Under the pieces are notes generated by a model, which was not told the DNA's origin, made no database searches, and saw only the letters and a list, made by a program, of their open reading frames with translations. A program made the position numbers and the translations under genes. From Parietaria judaica (Eukaryota > Streptophyta > Magnoliopsida > Rosales > Urticaceae), in assembly GCA_954871525.1 (NCBI GenBank), contig OX940872.1:28243746-28307745 (forward strand): a stretch of 64,000 nt of DNA. Reading direction: 5' to 3'. Positions 46,601-58,583 of the stretch are shown here, in pieces (positions within the stretch are counted from its first letter, which is position 1; each line of letters opens with the position of its first letter).

Positions 46601-49302
46601 GCCAAATACCAACTAGGTTTACTCGTAGTGTTTAACCGTTCACAAGAACCTCCCTCTACGTCTGAGTATTCCCAGAGTTTCTAATGAAACTCTAAACGTG
46701 ATTACTCGTAGTGTTGTCAATATTAATTAACCTCCCACTACGCATGAGTATCACTTTGGTTCTGATCCTGGGACCGTGGTTTCCGTACTCTGATTATCAA
46801 CAGGCGTTGTTGATTGTGTAATTATTTTGTCTTCTAACAATCCCTCAATTAATGTTTTATCTTCAGGTTCACAGTTTATATAGAGTCATATTTCCAAAGG
46901 ATTTACTATTGTTGTAAAACAATTACTCTCTTATATGATCATAAACTATGTTTCGTCCGACTCCCGTGAATAATGTAAAATGATTCTTCCCCTTAATCAT
47001 TTATAAAGGTTCTTGTGCCTTTCTTTCTTGAACACCTATTATCCTAGTGTGAAAGAGAACATTGACTATGAGAGAATTAATTTCTCTATAAGGTGATCAT
47101 AAAACTAAAAGTTTAGATTCACCCCTTCATAATAACTAAAGAGTCATAAGTGATAAACTAAATTAAAAATTCGGTTCATGCAATAAATTTCTTGAGCTTT
47201 TAAAAGTTCTAATTTACTTTGCACTCATATCATTACCTTGAATACTTGCCAATCATTAGATAAAGTATTCATATCCTTTTTCGAGCTTGTATAATGGACC
47301 ACATACACCAAGTATGTACAAGCTTTATAGGAACAGTGGCTCTTTAGACCTTTTTTCTCATAAAATGGTCTTTTAGTCATTTTAATCTTTGGCAAGATTC
47401 TCAAACAGGCCGGAAACTGATGAAACAGCTCACACATTGGTTCATCCTGTTTATCTCATCCAAATTAATATGACTATCATTTAGATGCCTTAGGTATGAT
47501 TGATCACTTTCATAGTTAACCTTTTTCTGGATGTCACATCCATATTATTCACTCATTGTTTCATAATGGTCTGAGTTCGTTTATTTCACTTCACCGGACA
47601 ATCAATGTAAGCAACTAGATCATTTCATAAATAATAATTTCATTATTATCTACAATGATAAAACTTTGTTTATATAAGTGTACATTTTAATTTCCACGTA
47701 AGTCACGGGTATAATAAATATTGTTCTTGAAAACAACAACTTATTATATTTAAATGACTTGCTCCCACTAAAATAATTATCCCATTTCTTTGACTAACAC
47801 AGTCAAATTATGATTGTCTTCTTAATTATGAATTCAGTCAAAGGTTTCAACCTTAACCAATCATAGGGATGGGTGATTATCTTTTCTTTGTTCATCTTTA
47901 GCAATTCCCAAAGTTCTAGAACTTTCGAATTACTCCCGTGTAATGTCGATTGGAAATGCCAACTAATCACAAAAGATAATCAATAAGTGAACAAAGTCAC
48001 TTATACGAACATTTATTGTCTTGACGTACACATCAGATTGTTCGATATTTATTTGGGATGGACATTTTATACTGGCATTGAAAAAGAAACTTATTAAACT
48101 TTATTATAGGTAGAATTTTTAGGTAAATTTTATTGGTTCGAAATAGTTACATGATGCAAACATGTTCACGGGAAAATGTTAACTAAACCCTTTAACTATT
48201 TCGTGATAATTTAGCCGACTGTACACATCGTTGCCGTCCTTAAGGCATGGTCACACGAAGGTGACTCGCGGTATAACCTGCGTAGTTTGGCTAAACTAAG
48301 TTTTAGTCATACTACCGAGTTCCCATAATTATTAACTATCACCATAGACGGTCGGGAAGCACCAACTTCCGTGCAAGCTTAACCCATTATTTTTGGTTCT
48401 CGGGATCCTCTTGGAAACGTCGTCCTTTAGGAATGGTCATACGAAGATGACTCGCGGTCCATTTCCAAGATTTCTCCGTCCCCATATTCTTTTGGAACTA
48501 TCACGGTGTCAAACCTTCCACAAGCACACCTTTCCTGAGGAGTGGTCACACGAAGGTGACTCGAGGCGGTGTGGTCAGCAGACCTTGTGATAGTAATAAT
48601 GGAGACCTTTTTGAATTATTCTACACTTGCCATAGTTTTAAATGAATTAACGTTTTTAGATTCGACTAAGTTATTTAAAACTTATTATAAAATTTCTATT
48701 AATGACACATTAAAAGTTTATATTTTGGCTTTATTAATTACGACACGTAATTTCAAAGGAAGCCTCAATGATTATTGTGTTTATCATTTTGTCGGTAGTG
48801 ATAGGTCAATCATACTTTCTCCAGGTAGATGGGAGGGTTCCTAACCGATCACCCAGAAGTGGATAGTGAACCAGCCCCACTTTTGATTTCCTCTTCCTCA
48901 GACAAGATTGTATGATTGAGATTTTTCCGACTAATAATGAAGACTTTACATTTACGCTTTATTATTTATATATATCCTGAATTCGACATATTAATAATGA
49001 TAAAACATACCCGCAAGGGTTTCCACCTGGGCCTTGCCACGGGCCTGGCCCGTGGCAACTAGGGTTTCGACCCTGGGGCTGAAGCGACAATCCCTGGTCA
49101 GCCCTTGCCACAGGTTGGGCTGCGCCTTGCAGTCCGGCCTATTTTCCCGGTCCGATATTTCGGGTTGGAAATAATCTAATTTTAAATTAATATTAAAATA
49201 TCTAGAAATTAATTTCAATTTTAATTATTAATTTATTCATCAAAAAATTCGTTCTTTAAACCGTTAAATTAAATTACGTAATTATTTATCCTTGAACCAT
49301 GA
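46601..49302 (-). other. Degenerate internal region of the copia element
   Basis: This stretch lies between the RT remnant and the primer-binding site. By position it should hold leader, gag, protease and integrase, but only short broken frames are visible. A degenerate tandem motif, 'ggtcacacgaaggtgactcg', occurs near 48250-48270, 48436-48456 and 48545-48565. Either the coding part was replaced, or the element was already non-autonomous for gag-protease-integrase. Confidence 0.5.
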
Positions 49303-49314
49303 GCTCTAATACCA
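49303..49314 (-). other. Copia primer-binding site
   Basis: On the minus strand TGGTATTAGAGC follows the LTR end after two bases (at). It differs by one base from TGGTATCAGAGC, the initiator tRNA-Met complement used by most plant copia elements. Confidence 0.85.
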
Positions 49315-49316
49315 AT

Positions 49317-51981
49317 TGTTGGAAATCGGTGGTATCAAGACAACTTCCTTACCACGATAATAGCCTCCGAGTCGTCCCGGTAACATTTAAAAATTCATTT
49401 TAAAGCGGAAATCTTGTTACCGGACCGACGAGATGGATATCGGTTAACAATCATTTCATTAAGATCTGATAAATATTTCGAATTTAATATTTTCATAATC
49501 ATTATTAATAATCTAGTCGAATAGGAAATAAAAAGAAAGAAGTAAATGGTTGAATTTATTGGCCCAATGCATAAGGCCATACCTCAATTGACAATTCCGG
49601 TTGCGCGTTCTGACTTGGGCAGGGCTCCGCCGGTGCTGAGGGAAACTCCCGTGATCTTCCGGGATATTCTCCTGGATTGCTCGTACCGAAGCGTGGGCTT
49701 CGCTGGCAGGACTCCGTCACAAAGTTTAACTGACGGTTCTTGTAAAGCTATCGGAGAAAATATCTCCTAAGCCGAACCAGAAGAAAGATCAGAAGCAGAA
49801 AACTCGCAGACCCTAGAGAGAGAGGGAGAGCTCGAGTTTTTGCTCTGGGGAAGGTGCAAAAAATGTGTAGAATGAGCTTCCTATTTATAGGCTCAAACTG
49901 TAACCGATTTGGAGATTTTCCCTCCCATTATTCGAATTCTATTAATTAAATATAATTGATTATTTTAATCCAATGGTCCAGATTCAATCTCATCTAAATC
50001 CAATAGATATAATTAATCAGGGATTTAATTAAATAATAATACATGATAAGATCAAAGTATTTAATCTTATCATAAAATTTGAATTGTATTATATATATAT
50101 ATATATTAAAATTCGAATTGGATAATGATTATCTAGATCCAATGGTTAAAAATAAATCTTAAACCAATCCAATGGATCAAATCAATTAGGGATAAAGTCA
50201 AATACCCTAGGGTTTTACAAAACCCTAATTCGAACTCTTATCCTCAATATTATTCGAATTATATATTATATATATAAATTAATTTCTAATCCGACGGTTA
50301 AAGATTAAATCTCATAACCTATCAAACGGACATAATTGAGCAAATTCGAAATACCTAAACTTGGTCACCAAGTTTAAATTTCGAACTACATTTAGGGTTT
50401 GAATCAATTATCTCAATCCAACGGTTGATATTAAATCATAACCGATCCAATGGATTAAATTGATTTAAGGGTTTTTCCAAAATACCAAAACAGTACGTAC
50501 TTATGCCGCAAATATAAATTCTCCAATTCACAGATTCAAATTTAGCTAGGGTTTGTATTCTCCAAACCCTAATTCGAATTTACACATGTAACAATATATA
50601 AATATATATTTTTATTTATTAATATAAATTTTTTATTATTAATTAATTAATAATTAGATATTAATAATTAAATCCAAATAATTAAATTATATTAATAAAA
50701 TCTGATCTCAATATAACACATTAAATGTCATGGTGCAACACCATCATTTAAACTTAGAAAATCCATAAATCACAAACCGTAAGTCAGAATGACTTGGTTC
50801 AAAAAACAAAGTTGTTTAGAATTTAATTTAAAACAATATGGTGCTATTATATAATCTAAATTCTAACTTTATTTTTATCAGTTAATTTTGTGTACCAAAA
50901 TATGATACTTTTGCCACGCTGACGATAAAACTATCTGACGTATGACACAGACTTGTCAGTTTTATAAGTCGAGCCAAATGATTGAACATTATCTAGAATG
51001 TATTTTAATCACGTACGTATCATTCGTTACGGAGCTATCCTGGGGATCATGGACCCGTATCACTTAAGCTCCAACGAACTGCTAGTTGTTCGTCAAGCCT
51101 CGAACTGATACGGTATATATTATTCCCTTATAACAGCATGGTGTCCATTAGATTCAATCAAATTCGGGTTATTGTCCTTACACTTGATGACTCACACATG
51201 AGTAGACGGTTTTTACCGTAATGCCCCTCAATGCATTTTCATCCTTGACTCAGCCAGTAATTTTATGAGAAGCCCACTTATGGTTTCGATTCATAAGTTG
51301 CGCACGGGTACCTCTCACTTCTCACCACTGACAACCAAGGGAATCATCATGACTCTGAAGAGAGTTGTGTGATGCCCATGTCTATGATCAAGCTATCCTT
51401 ACTACTGACTATCATGTTCCCATAATAATAGTGTTAGGAACAGCGGTAATATCTTGTGTTCTTTAACGGTTAAATCAAAGAACAATCAAGCCAGTAGCTC
51501 AGACTCATGATCACTCAGGACTTAGAACTAATATCCATTTGATCATCATTTTGTGACTCAACTACAAGTTATCAGTGACGGTCTTCTATGATAACTTCTT
51601 GAGTTTAAGTCAGGTCCGGTCCAGTATGAAGACGCTTCATACTTGATGCACTTCTAGTGAGTGTGACACACACATAATCCAGAATAGGATTGTCACTTAG
51701 TCACATTAACGACCTTACCGATTAATGGGCTCCCACCCAGTTAATCAGGTCACGGACTTTTTAAGTTCATTTATTATGTTTATTAATTCTTCCTCACTTG
51801 ACTCTGTTGTGATAATAATAACATAATTGCATCTTTTATGAACTAAGGAATCAAACATTCTATTTTACTCTACCAGAATCTATAATAAGATTAACTTAAT
51901 AAGCACCATCTTTATTCAATGACTTTTCATAATCTTTTACAAATGGATAAATATCTTGTTTAAGGACACACATGTTAAACA
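49317..51981 (-). mobile_element. Copia 5' LTR (about 2.67 kb)
   Basis: The LTR is bounded by TGTTGG at 49317 and by ..TTAAACA at 51981 (TG..CA ends on either strand). It lies between the primer-binding site and gypsy reverse-transcriptase sequence. A minus-strand TATA box (TATAAAT, 49883-49889) lies about 570 bp from the inner end, which would make U3 about 2.1 kb. This is long for a copia LTR. The AT-rich block at 50.0-50.7 kb, with repeated 'aatccaatgg' phrases, may be an insertion. The 3' counterpart is truncated. Confidence 0.7.
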
Positions 51982-54140
51982 GTAACTTCTTTGATGAATC
52001 TAGCGGTGATGAGTTTGGTGACCTCCTCGCTGATTTCCTGATACCGTTCAGGGTTGAAGGCACGTCGACGTTGGATCTTCGGCGTCTTTCCTGCTTCGAT
52101 GTTTAACCGATGAACGGCGATTTCAGGGTCGATGCCGGGCATGTTAGCGTGCGACTAGGAGAATATGTCTTTGAACTCCTTCATAAAGGCGATCAGCTTG
52201 GCCTTGATCATGACCGGGAGTTGGGCTCCTATCGTGACCGTTCTCTCGGGCCGGCCTTCCTCTATCGGGATCTGCGACTTCCGATGATGGTTCCATCGTG
52301 GGCTTACGCCTGACATCTCGAGGGTCTAGCTCGCCAAACATCCCTGCGTTCCTTGGGTAGTCGGGAAGTTCTTCCTCAAGCTGGTACACCGTGTTGATGA
52401 CCAGCTCGTTCTTCCCGGACTTTGTCCCTTGGGCATAGCAGTTCCGAGATTCCCGCTGACTACCTTTCATAAATCCTATTCCGTTATCAGTCGGGAATTT
52501 GACGAGTAGATGAAAGGTAGACGCGATGGCTTGCAATTTGTTGAGGCTAGGCCGCCCTAAGATGACGTTGTAGGCGGAAGGTTGATCCACTACGAGGTAC
52601 CTGACCATTTTGGTGGTCAGGGCCCCGTCTTCGGAGCCGAATGTCGTGGGTAAGGTGATGGCACCTTCGGTGTAGACTGGTCGCCCGTTGAATCCGTAGA
52701 GGTGTGTCCTCACTGGCGTATGGACCAGTCCTCCTGGGTTCATATGGGCCTGGGCGGTCTTGAAGATGACGTCGGCCTAGCTCCCATTGTCGATCAGAAC
52801 TCACCGTACTCGACTGTTGGCGATGAGGACGTCGGTTACGATTGCGTCATTGTGCGGGTGTAAGATTTTCCGAGCCTCTTGCTCGGTGAAAGTAATTTCC
52901 TGGCTGGGAAGCGCGTGAGATTCTCCCCCGAGGTGGGTGATGTAGACTTGGTGCGCGACTCGATCCTCTTCGAGGGATCGGGCGTACCGCTTCCGTTGGT
53001 TGCTTGAATCTCCAGTTTCGGGTCCGCCCATTATGGTTGAGATCACATGGAATCAAGGGGGCCCATCTCTTTCCGACCCTTTTTCGGAGCGGGGCTGGTC
53101 AGGGCCGCCGTCGTGTTGTTGCCTCTCCTCCTGCGGGCGTGGGTGGCTGGAGTTCCCGTTTCCATAAACCAACTTTTTGACGAACTCCTTGAGTTGCCCG
53201 TCTTGTATCAGCTGTTCGATCTGCCTTTTCAGCTGATAGCATTCTGATGTCGTGTGGCCATGATCCTGATGATACTCGCAGTACCGGCTCATATCTTTCT
53301 TGGCGTTCTTCTTGAGTGGGGGAGGTTTCCCAAACTTATCTCCGTGTAGGCTGAATATCATTACGGGCGAGGCCGTCAGGGGGGTGAAGTTTGCGTCTTT
53401 CCGGAACTTCTCCGCCCGCTTGTGCAGCGCGGGTTTGTTTCTGGTGTTTTGACGTTGTTTCTTTCCCTATGGATGGTTGTTGCTGCCTTTCCGATCGTCG
53501 CGGTACTGATTATCCAAGTTGAGTTGGCTCTGGCCGCCGAAGTATTCGTCGACTGCGATGTCCTTCGCCGCTCTTGCCATTAGTTCGGCCATGGAGGTCG
53601 TTCTATCTTTGACGAGAGAGCGAAGAAATCGCATAATGGTAGGCCGTCGAATACTGTCGTGATGGCATCATCGTCTGTGTAGCTGGCCACTTTGTTCGAC
53701 TCTTCAATGAACCTTTTCAAGTATGCATGTAGAGTTTCGTCTTTACGTTGCTTGAGAGTCCAGAGGTAGGACTTCGTCTTTTGCGGTGTGATTGAGCTTG
53801 CAAAGCGAGAGGTGAATCGCTCCTCGAGCTTGTCGAATGACCCGATCGATCCTTTTGGGAGGCGTTGGTACCACTCGAAGGCGGGTCCAGTGAGTGTGAA
53901 ACAGAAAGCCTGACACATCGTGGCGGGCCAGCATCTCTTCACTCGCATGCTGAACTGATACAGTACAAGGGGGTATGTGGGGTCGGTGGAGCCATCGTAG
54001 GTGAGGTTTAGTGTGAACCTCAGGTCTCCATCGAGGTCCTCGGCGAGTAGGTGACTAGCTAGAGGAGATAGGTTTCCCTCGGCCATGCTTCGAGCGACGG
54101 GGTCGGTACTCTGGGCTGCGGCGAGTCTTTGCATCTCTTG
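51982..54140 (-). pseudogene. Truncated gypsy element: gag, protease and start of reverse transcriptase
   Basis: Reading leftward, a gag frame starts at 54134 with the retrotransposon gag core (FTLTGPAFEWYQRLP, near 53.86 kb). A His/Cys block (CEYHQDHGHTTSEC) lies near 53.27 kb. The protease region follows, with LIDNGS and ADVIF near 52.77-52.79 kb interrupted by a stop, then SAYNVILGRPSLNKLQAI near 52.56 kb. The first residues of reverse transcriptase (FNPERYQEISEEVTKLIT) end at 52.0 kb, where the copia LTR has inserted. Several stops and frame changes (near 53.58, 53.36, 53.05 and 52.80 kb) show decay. The rest of pol, integrase and the 3' LTR of this copy are missing. Confidence 0.85.
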
Positions 54141-54902
54141 CTTGAGTGCTTGAAGCTCGCTTCTGAGACCGTCATAGGGAGGTGCTTCAGCCTGAGTATC
54201 TATTACGCGGATGACATATTCTCCCCCTGGTGTCAGGAGTGTTGGGAGTTGTCGGATCCTTTCGCGTCATCCTCGTCGCTGGACTCCTCCGGCTGCCGGG
54301 ACCTTTCCCTTTTTCGGTCCCCGCGCCGTTGCCAATCTCTTTGGCGATCGGCGTGATTTAGCTGATGTCGGAGGTCTCCTTCGCTAGCTGAGTGAGTCTG
54401 GACTTGCCCTTGCTGTCGCTGTCCTATCCACCGATTCCCCGTGTTATTGGCGGCATCCTCGTACCCCCCAAGTCGGTAAAATGCTGACCGTCGATTGGTT
54501 TAGGATTGCGCCGGCTCCTGGGAGTCCCGGGAATGGGGCGTTCTATGTTTGACTCTTTCTAGGTTTGTTCGAGGGCCTCTTCGGGGCTCTCCTCATCTCC
54601 TCCGTTGGCGTGTTTGCTTTCGAAGTGTTTGGAGATGAGCCATGTTAGTCGGAAAAGACTTTATTCGACTCGAGCCAACCTTTCCTCGTTTGGCGTTGGC
54701 TCTTGTCGGGTACTTGTCTCTGGCAGAATGCGGACTTGCTTCCGCCGGGCGTGGACCTTCGCCCGAGTGTTCAGAGCGATGCACTTTGTAGGATGAAAGG
54801 GAGTGCCTTCCGTTGACTTGGATGACATCTCTTTTGGTCTGGTGAAACCAACCGTTTTTTTGCTGGTGGGGGTACTCAGAGGATTGAATTCGTGCCCCCC
54901 CC
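54141..54902 (-). other. Gypsy leader region between primer-binding site and gag
   Basis: This is GC-richer than the surroundings and contains Ser/Arg-rich frames without a domain, as expected for a degraded untranslated leader or gag N-terminus. A run of 13 C on the plus strand (54895-54907) abuts the primer-binding site. Confidence 0.5.
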
Positions 54903-54922
54903 CCCCCTTCTAGCGCCAAAAT
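54903..54922 (-). other. Gypsy primer-binding site region
   Basis: On the minus strand 'ttttggcgctagaagg' follows the LTR end (..cgacatca) after about three or four bases, the position and TGGCGC start expected of a gypsy primer-binding site. I do not assign the tRNA. Confidence 0.65.
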
Positions 54923-54923
54923 T

Positions 54924-56505
54924 TGATGTCGTTTTTTGGATCAAACACTGTTGAGGCCCATGTTGTGGATTTTGGGCCTGGCCTAATGTCGCTTGCTGAC
55001 GTAGCGGGCTTTTGTTGACTTTTGGATGGGCCTTGGATGGCCCTGTTACGGGGATGACAGATTTTGTTGTCAATGATGGTTCCCTCTGACCCCCGTTGAC
55101 TCCGGGGCGATTGTCACTGACTACAGGGTGAGGTTTTAACTGACCAATATGGGGGCCCTGAGTAGGCGTTCCTGGCACTAGCCTGGTCAAAGGTCTCTTT
55201 GCTGTTTGGGGTCTTAGGCGACCCGGGTTACGCCCTACCTGTTACCACAGGGCCCGAGGCCGGGGTTACAGGTCGGGGAACCGCTCAGATCGTAGGTACC
55301 AGCGAACGGGGGAGTGCTTTTGACCAGGGAGTGAAACCTGGGAGCTTAGACTCTCGACCTGATATGGCTTGTTCTAGTCCGGGCAGGAACTGTCCACGGA
55401 GTCACGGTATCTTATTCATACATGGGAACTAAGAGACAGAACTTAGGCCGCGCTGAGCTTAGAACAAAGGCAGGTGGGGTCATGGACCTTCCCTAGGATT
55501 TTCTCCAGGGCTTCTCCTCAGAACGATCCCTCAGCCGTCCGAATCTCAGTGGAAATTCTCCTAGGTCAAGCCCCTCGTCCTGAAATTTTGGGCCCAGGCT
55601 CGTGTCCCCAGGCTATACCCTCAGCCGCGCAATGGACTGGAGATAGGCTGGGCACCGCGTAGAACTGGGCCTATCAGCCGGGCCAAGGACCAAGTAGGAA
55701 TTTCACCAGGGCTTCCGCTATTTGTAAATCTCTCACTTTTTAGGACCTGAAAAAAGGGAACATCCGAGGTCAAAGGAAACAGGGGGGGTAACCTCTGATT
55801 CACCTCTGACGCTCAACATTAGAATGGTATTTGAGGGGAGGCGAGTATATCGGGGGTAGAGAGAGAGAGAACTCGAGAAGATTAAAGTGAGTTTGAATGA
55901 GTTACTGTTTAACTGAACTGAGCTTCTATTTATAATAGGATTCGGGGGTCCACGTGCAATAAAATATTGTTCTGGGGGCCCCCCGGATAATATTATATAT
56001 GCAGATTGGTCCCCGGGAAAAGAGGAACTCATCGCCGATCAGACGGCTCATGCGCCCTCACGAGCAGCGCAAGTGGCTGGCGCTCATTAGGGGGAGCCAT
56101 CCCAGCCATCCACGTGGCGATCAGCAGGTAGGGGCTGCAAGTGGGCCGAGTGGAAGCCTCGGCTGGGCCCGCGTGCTGAGGCAGTGCGCGAGATCGCGCC
56201 ATGTGGCGCGATTGTGTGGAGTCCGCCCCCACAAAGTGTGTTCCGGAAGCTTTTTTGCTCCAGGGCCCGTCCCGTGTCCGTTTTTCATAAAATTTATGTC
56301 GTTTCTGGGTGTTTTTATATGCTTACGAACAGCGGAACTCTTTGTTTTTCGAAAAAGGGCCTCCGGAGGGAGTTTTGGGTTTTGAAAATTATTTAATTAA
56401 TTCATAATCTTAATTAAAAGATTAATCGAATTAACTGAAATTAATGAGATAATTTCCGTTTAATTAATTTGTTTATAAAAATCAATCCCGTTTTTACCCG
56501 TAACA
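54924..56505 (-). mobile_element. Gypsy 5' LTR
   Basis: This 1582-bp segment begins TGATGTCGTTTTTTGG and ends ..acccgtaaca, so on the minus strand it starts TGTTACGGGT. It aligns throughout with the solo LTR at 32679-34380, but with many differences. The minus-strand TATA box TATAAAT lies at about 55928-55934. The inner side joins the primer-binding site, which sets the element's orientation (minus). The flank at 56506 is cttac. Confidence 0.85.
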
Positions 56506-57975
56506 CTTACTGTTAAGTAAATCCTGTAAAGTTGGGTGGTATTATTTGGGTGGTATTATTATAAATTGGGTGGTATTATTTATTTGGGTGGTATTATTAT
56601 AAATTGGGTTATTTTTTGCATTATAAGTTTTTGACGCTCTCTGAAAACCCTGTTTCACCAATTAATGCGTACTCCAAAAAAAACCGAGTCTTTTTCCCAT
56701 TTTACGCAAAACAACCCTAATTAAACAATATTTTAAACAAAAAATGAACTTCAAAGTTGTTAGTAATGTGTATTTATATCACATTTACTTATTTTAATCC
56801 CTAAATCGCGAAGAACTATCTCGTACTTTCTATACCAAGCATTTAACGGGTTAAAATCATTACCGAAAAGTGTTAAAAATTGGTTTTCTTACGAGAGAAA
56901 ATACGATGCGTTCTTGATGAAATTTAAGTTGCTAGACCTTTATTTGAGTGGTATTATTATAAATTGGGTGGGTTATTTTTGGCATTTAAAGTTTTTGACG
57001 CTCTCTAAAAATCCTGTTTCGCCAATTAATGCGTGCTCCAGAAAAAACTGAGTCTTTTTCTTATTTTACGCAAAACAACCCAAATTAAACGATATAGAAG
57101 TTTACATAAAGACAAAAATATATTAATGAATTTATGTGCATAATAATATATTTCTAATCCCATGACGGTAAATCGAAAAATCAGTACTTGAATTGTTTTT
57201 TGATTAAAAAAAAGTATGTATGTTTTTTTTTTTTTTTGAAGGAGTATTTATATCTTTCTAAAGTGCAAAGAGAAAAAATAAAAATAAATTTCCAAAAATT
57301 ATTATTTAAATACTTTTTTTGGTCATGTTTCTAAAAAAAATGAATATATTAATAAGGAGGAATTTGTTTAAAATATCAATGCTTTTTTGTGTGTCACATA
57401 TATTATCATAAATTAATTTAACTTAATTAAAATTTTATACGTAAATTGATTTGATTGTTGTAATTATTAATAAACGGCCTTACCCGCTAAAAAATTACCT
57501 TATTGAATTTGGGAGAATTATTCTAATCATAGATTTTCATTTGATTTTTGTATTAAAAAAATATGCTATGAGATTATTTTTATCTTTAAAATAAATATGT
57601 TAACATTTAATAAAAACATAAACACTGATATTAAAAATAATATTGAATAATTCTTAGATTCAACGGATCAGAATTTTCGGTTAAGAGAAAAATCTAAATA
57701 ATAAAACTGATCAGTATCATCGTATATTAATAAAATTTTCAAAATGTTTATATCTTCATATCCCCATTTTTTAGATGAAGTATATTTAGACCATTAGATA
57801 TTAAAATTTATTTATATTTTTAACCAAATTTATCAGTGCTATATTCACAACCGCGCGAAGCGCGGGTAATCCCCTAATTAGTATTAATTCCGTGCAAATC
57901 GAAATCAGTATTTGAGTATTAATTTTGTGCAATTCAGAGTTTGGAAACATAAGGCTCCATTTCTAAACAGCTTTA
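56506..57975. other. Spacer with a direct repeat and a Helitron-type end
   Basis: A roughly 150-bp direct repeat occupies about 56575-56730 and 56945-57090 ('gacgctctct', 'caattaatgcgt', 'acgcaaaacaaccc' in both). The first copy is preceded by 'gggtggtattatt' tandem units. The remainder is AT-rich. A Helitron-type 3' end is at 57851-57877. No gene was recognised. Confidence 0.55.
57851..57877 (+). mobile_element. Helitron-type 3' terminus
   Basis: The sequence ccgcgcgaagcgcgg forms a short GC hairpin. It is followed about a dozen bases later by CTAA and then T. A terminal hairpin shortly before CTRR, inserted at an A|T site, is the plant Helitron 3' end. The matching 5' TC end was not found, so the element's length is unknown. 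Confidence 0.65.
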
Positions 57976-58580
57976 GACCAAGTCCAACCGAGCTCCATTT
58001 ACTTGTTTTAAGTGATCCAACCGAACTCTAAATGAGACGCCAAAATGGTGTTGAGTGGAGTAGATTTACTATACCACGCTATTTTTAAGGTTATATTATT
58101 CATCACTCTAAAAAATATTTTTATTTATTATTTGGTCCTTGCAAAAATTACTATTTACTCAATTATCATTATTTTTTAAAAATTATATCAGTTATGTTCA
58201 AATTATTAAATCATATTTAATCTTCAATTATTAATATTATTTGGTTCAAATATTAAATTCATTATAATAAATAACTTTTCTGTTTTTTTTTTTTGTATTG
58301 CAATCTTATTTTAAATAAATATTAAGTTTAGTTGTGCTAATTTGTATTTTAAGGTATTTTATAGAGTAATATTTTATTTAATAAATAATGAATATTTGGT
58401 ATAACTGAAAAATATTAAATAAATATAAGGGTATAGAGAAAAAAAAAAGAGAAATTTGAATATAAAATTAATATTTTAATTTGGTGTAAAAAACATAGTT
58501 CAGTTGGAGATGAGGTAGTGTTTTATGTGACATATACTGTAAAATAGAGTAGAAAATGGTGTAATCGGGTGGAGATGGTC
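57976..58580. mobile_element. 605-bp TTA-flanked element (Harbinger-like MITE candidate)
   Basis: Ends are GACCAAGTCCAACCGA and TCGGGTGGAGATGGTC, imperfect inverted repeats. TTA lies on both sides (57973-57975 and 58581-58583). The inner sequence also mirrors itself ('ggtgttgagtgg' theme, 'gttggagatgagg'). Non-coding and AT-rich. A 3-bp TTA duplication favours PIF/Harbinger. Confidence 0.55.
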
Positions 58581-58583
58581 TTA

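Noticed and set aside
48240..48570. CRISPR-like repeat array
   Set aside because: There are only three degenerate repeats with irregular spacing, in a plant retrotransposon.
55199..56396. Open frames of 60-128 codons
   Set aside because: They fall inside the gypsy 5' LTR and correspond to similar non-coding frames in the solo LTR.
32679..56505. A single 24-kb gypsy element bounded by the two similar LTRs
   Set aside because: The left LTR has its own 5-bp duplication on both sides and lacks an internal junction, so it is solo.
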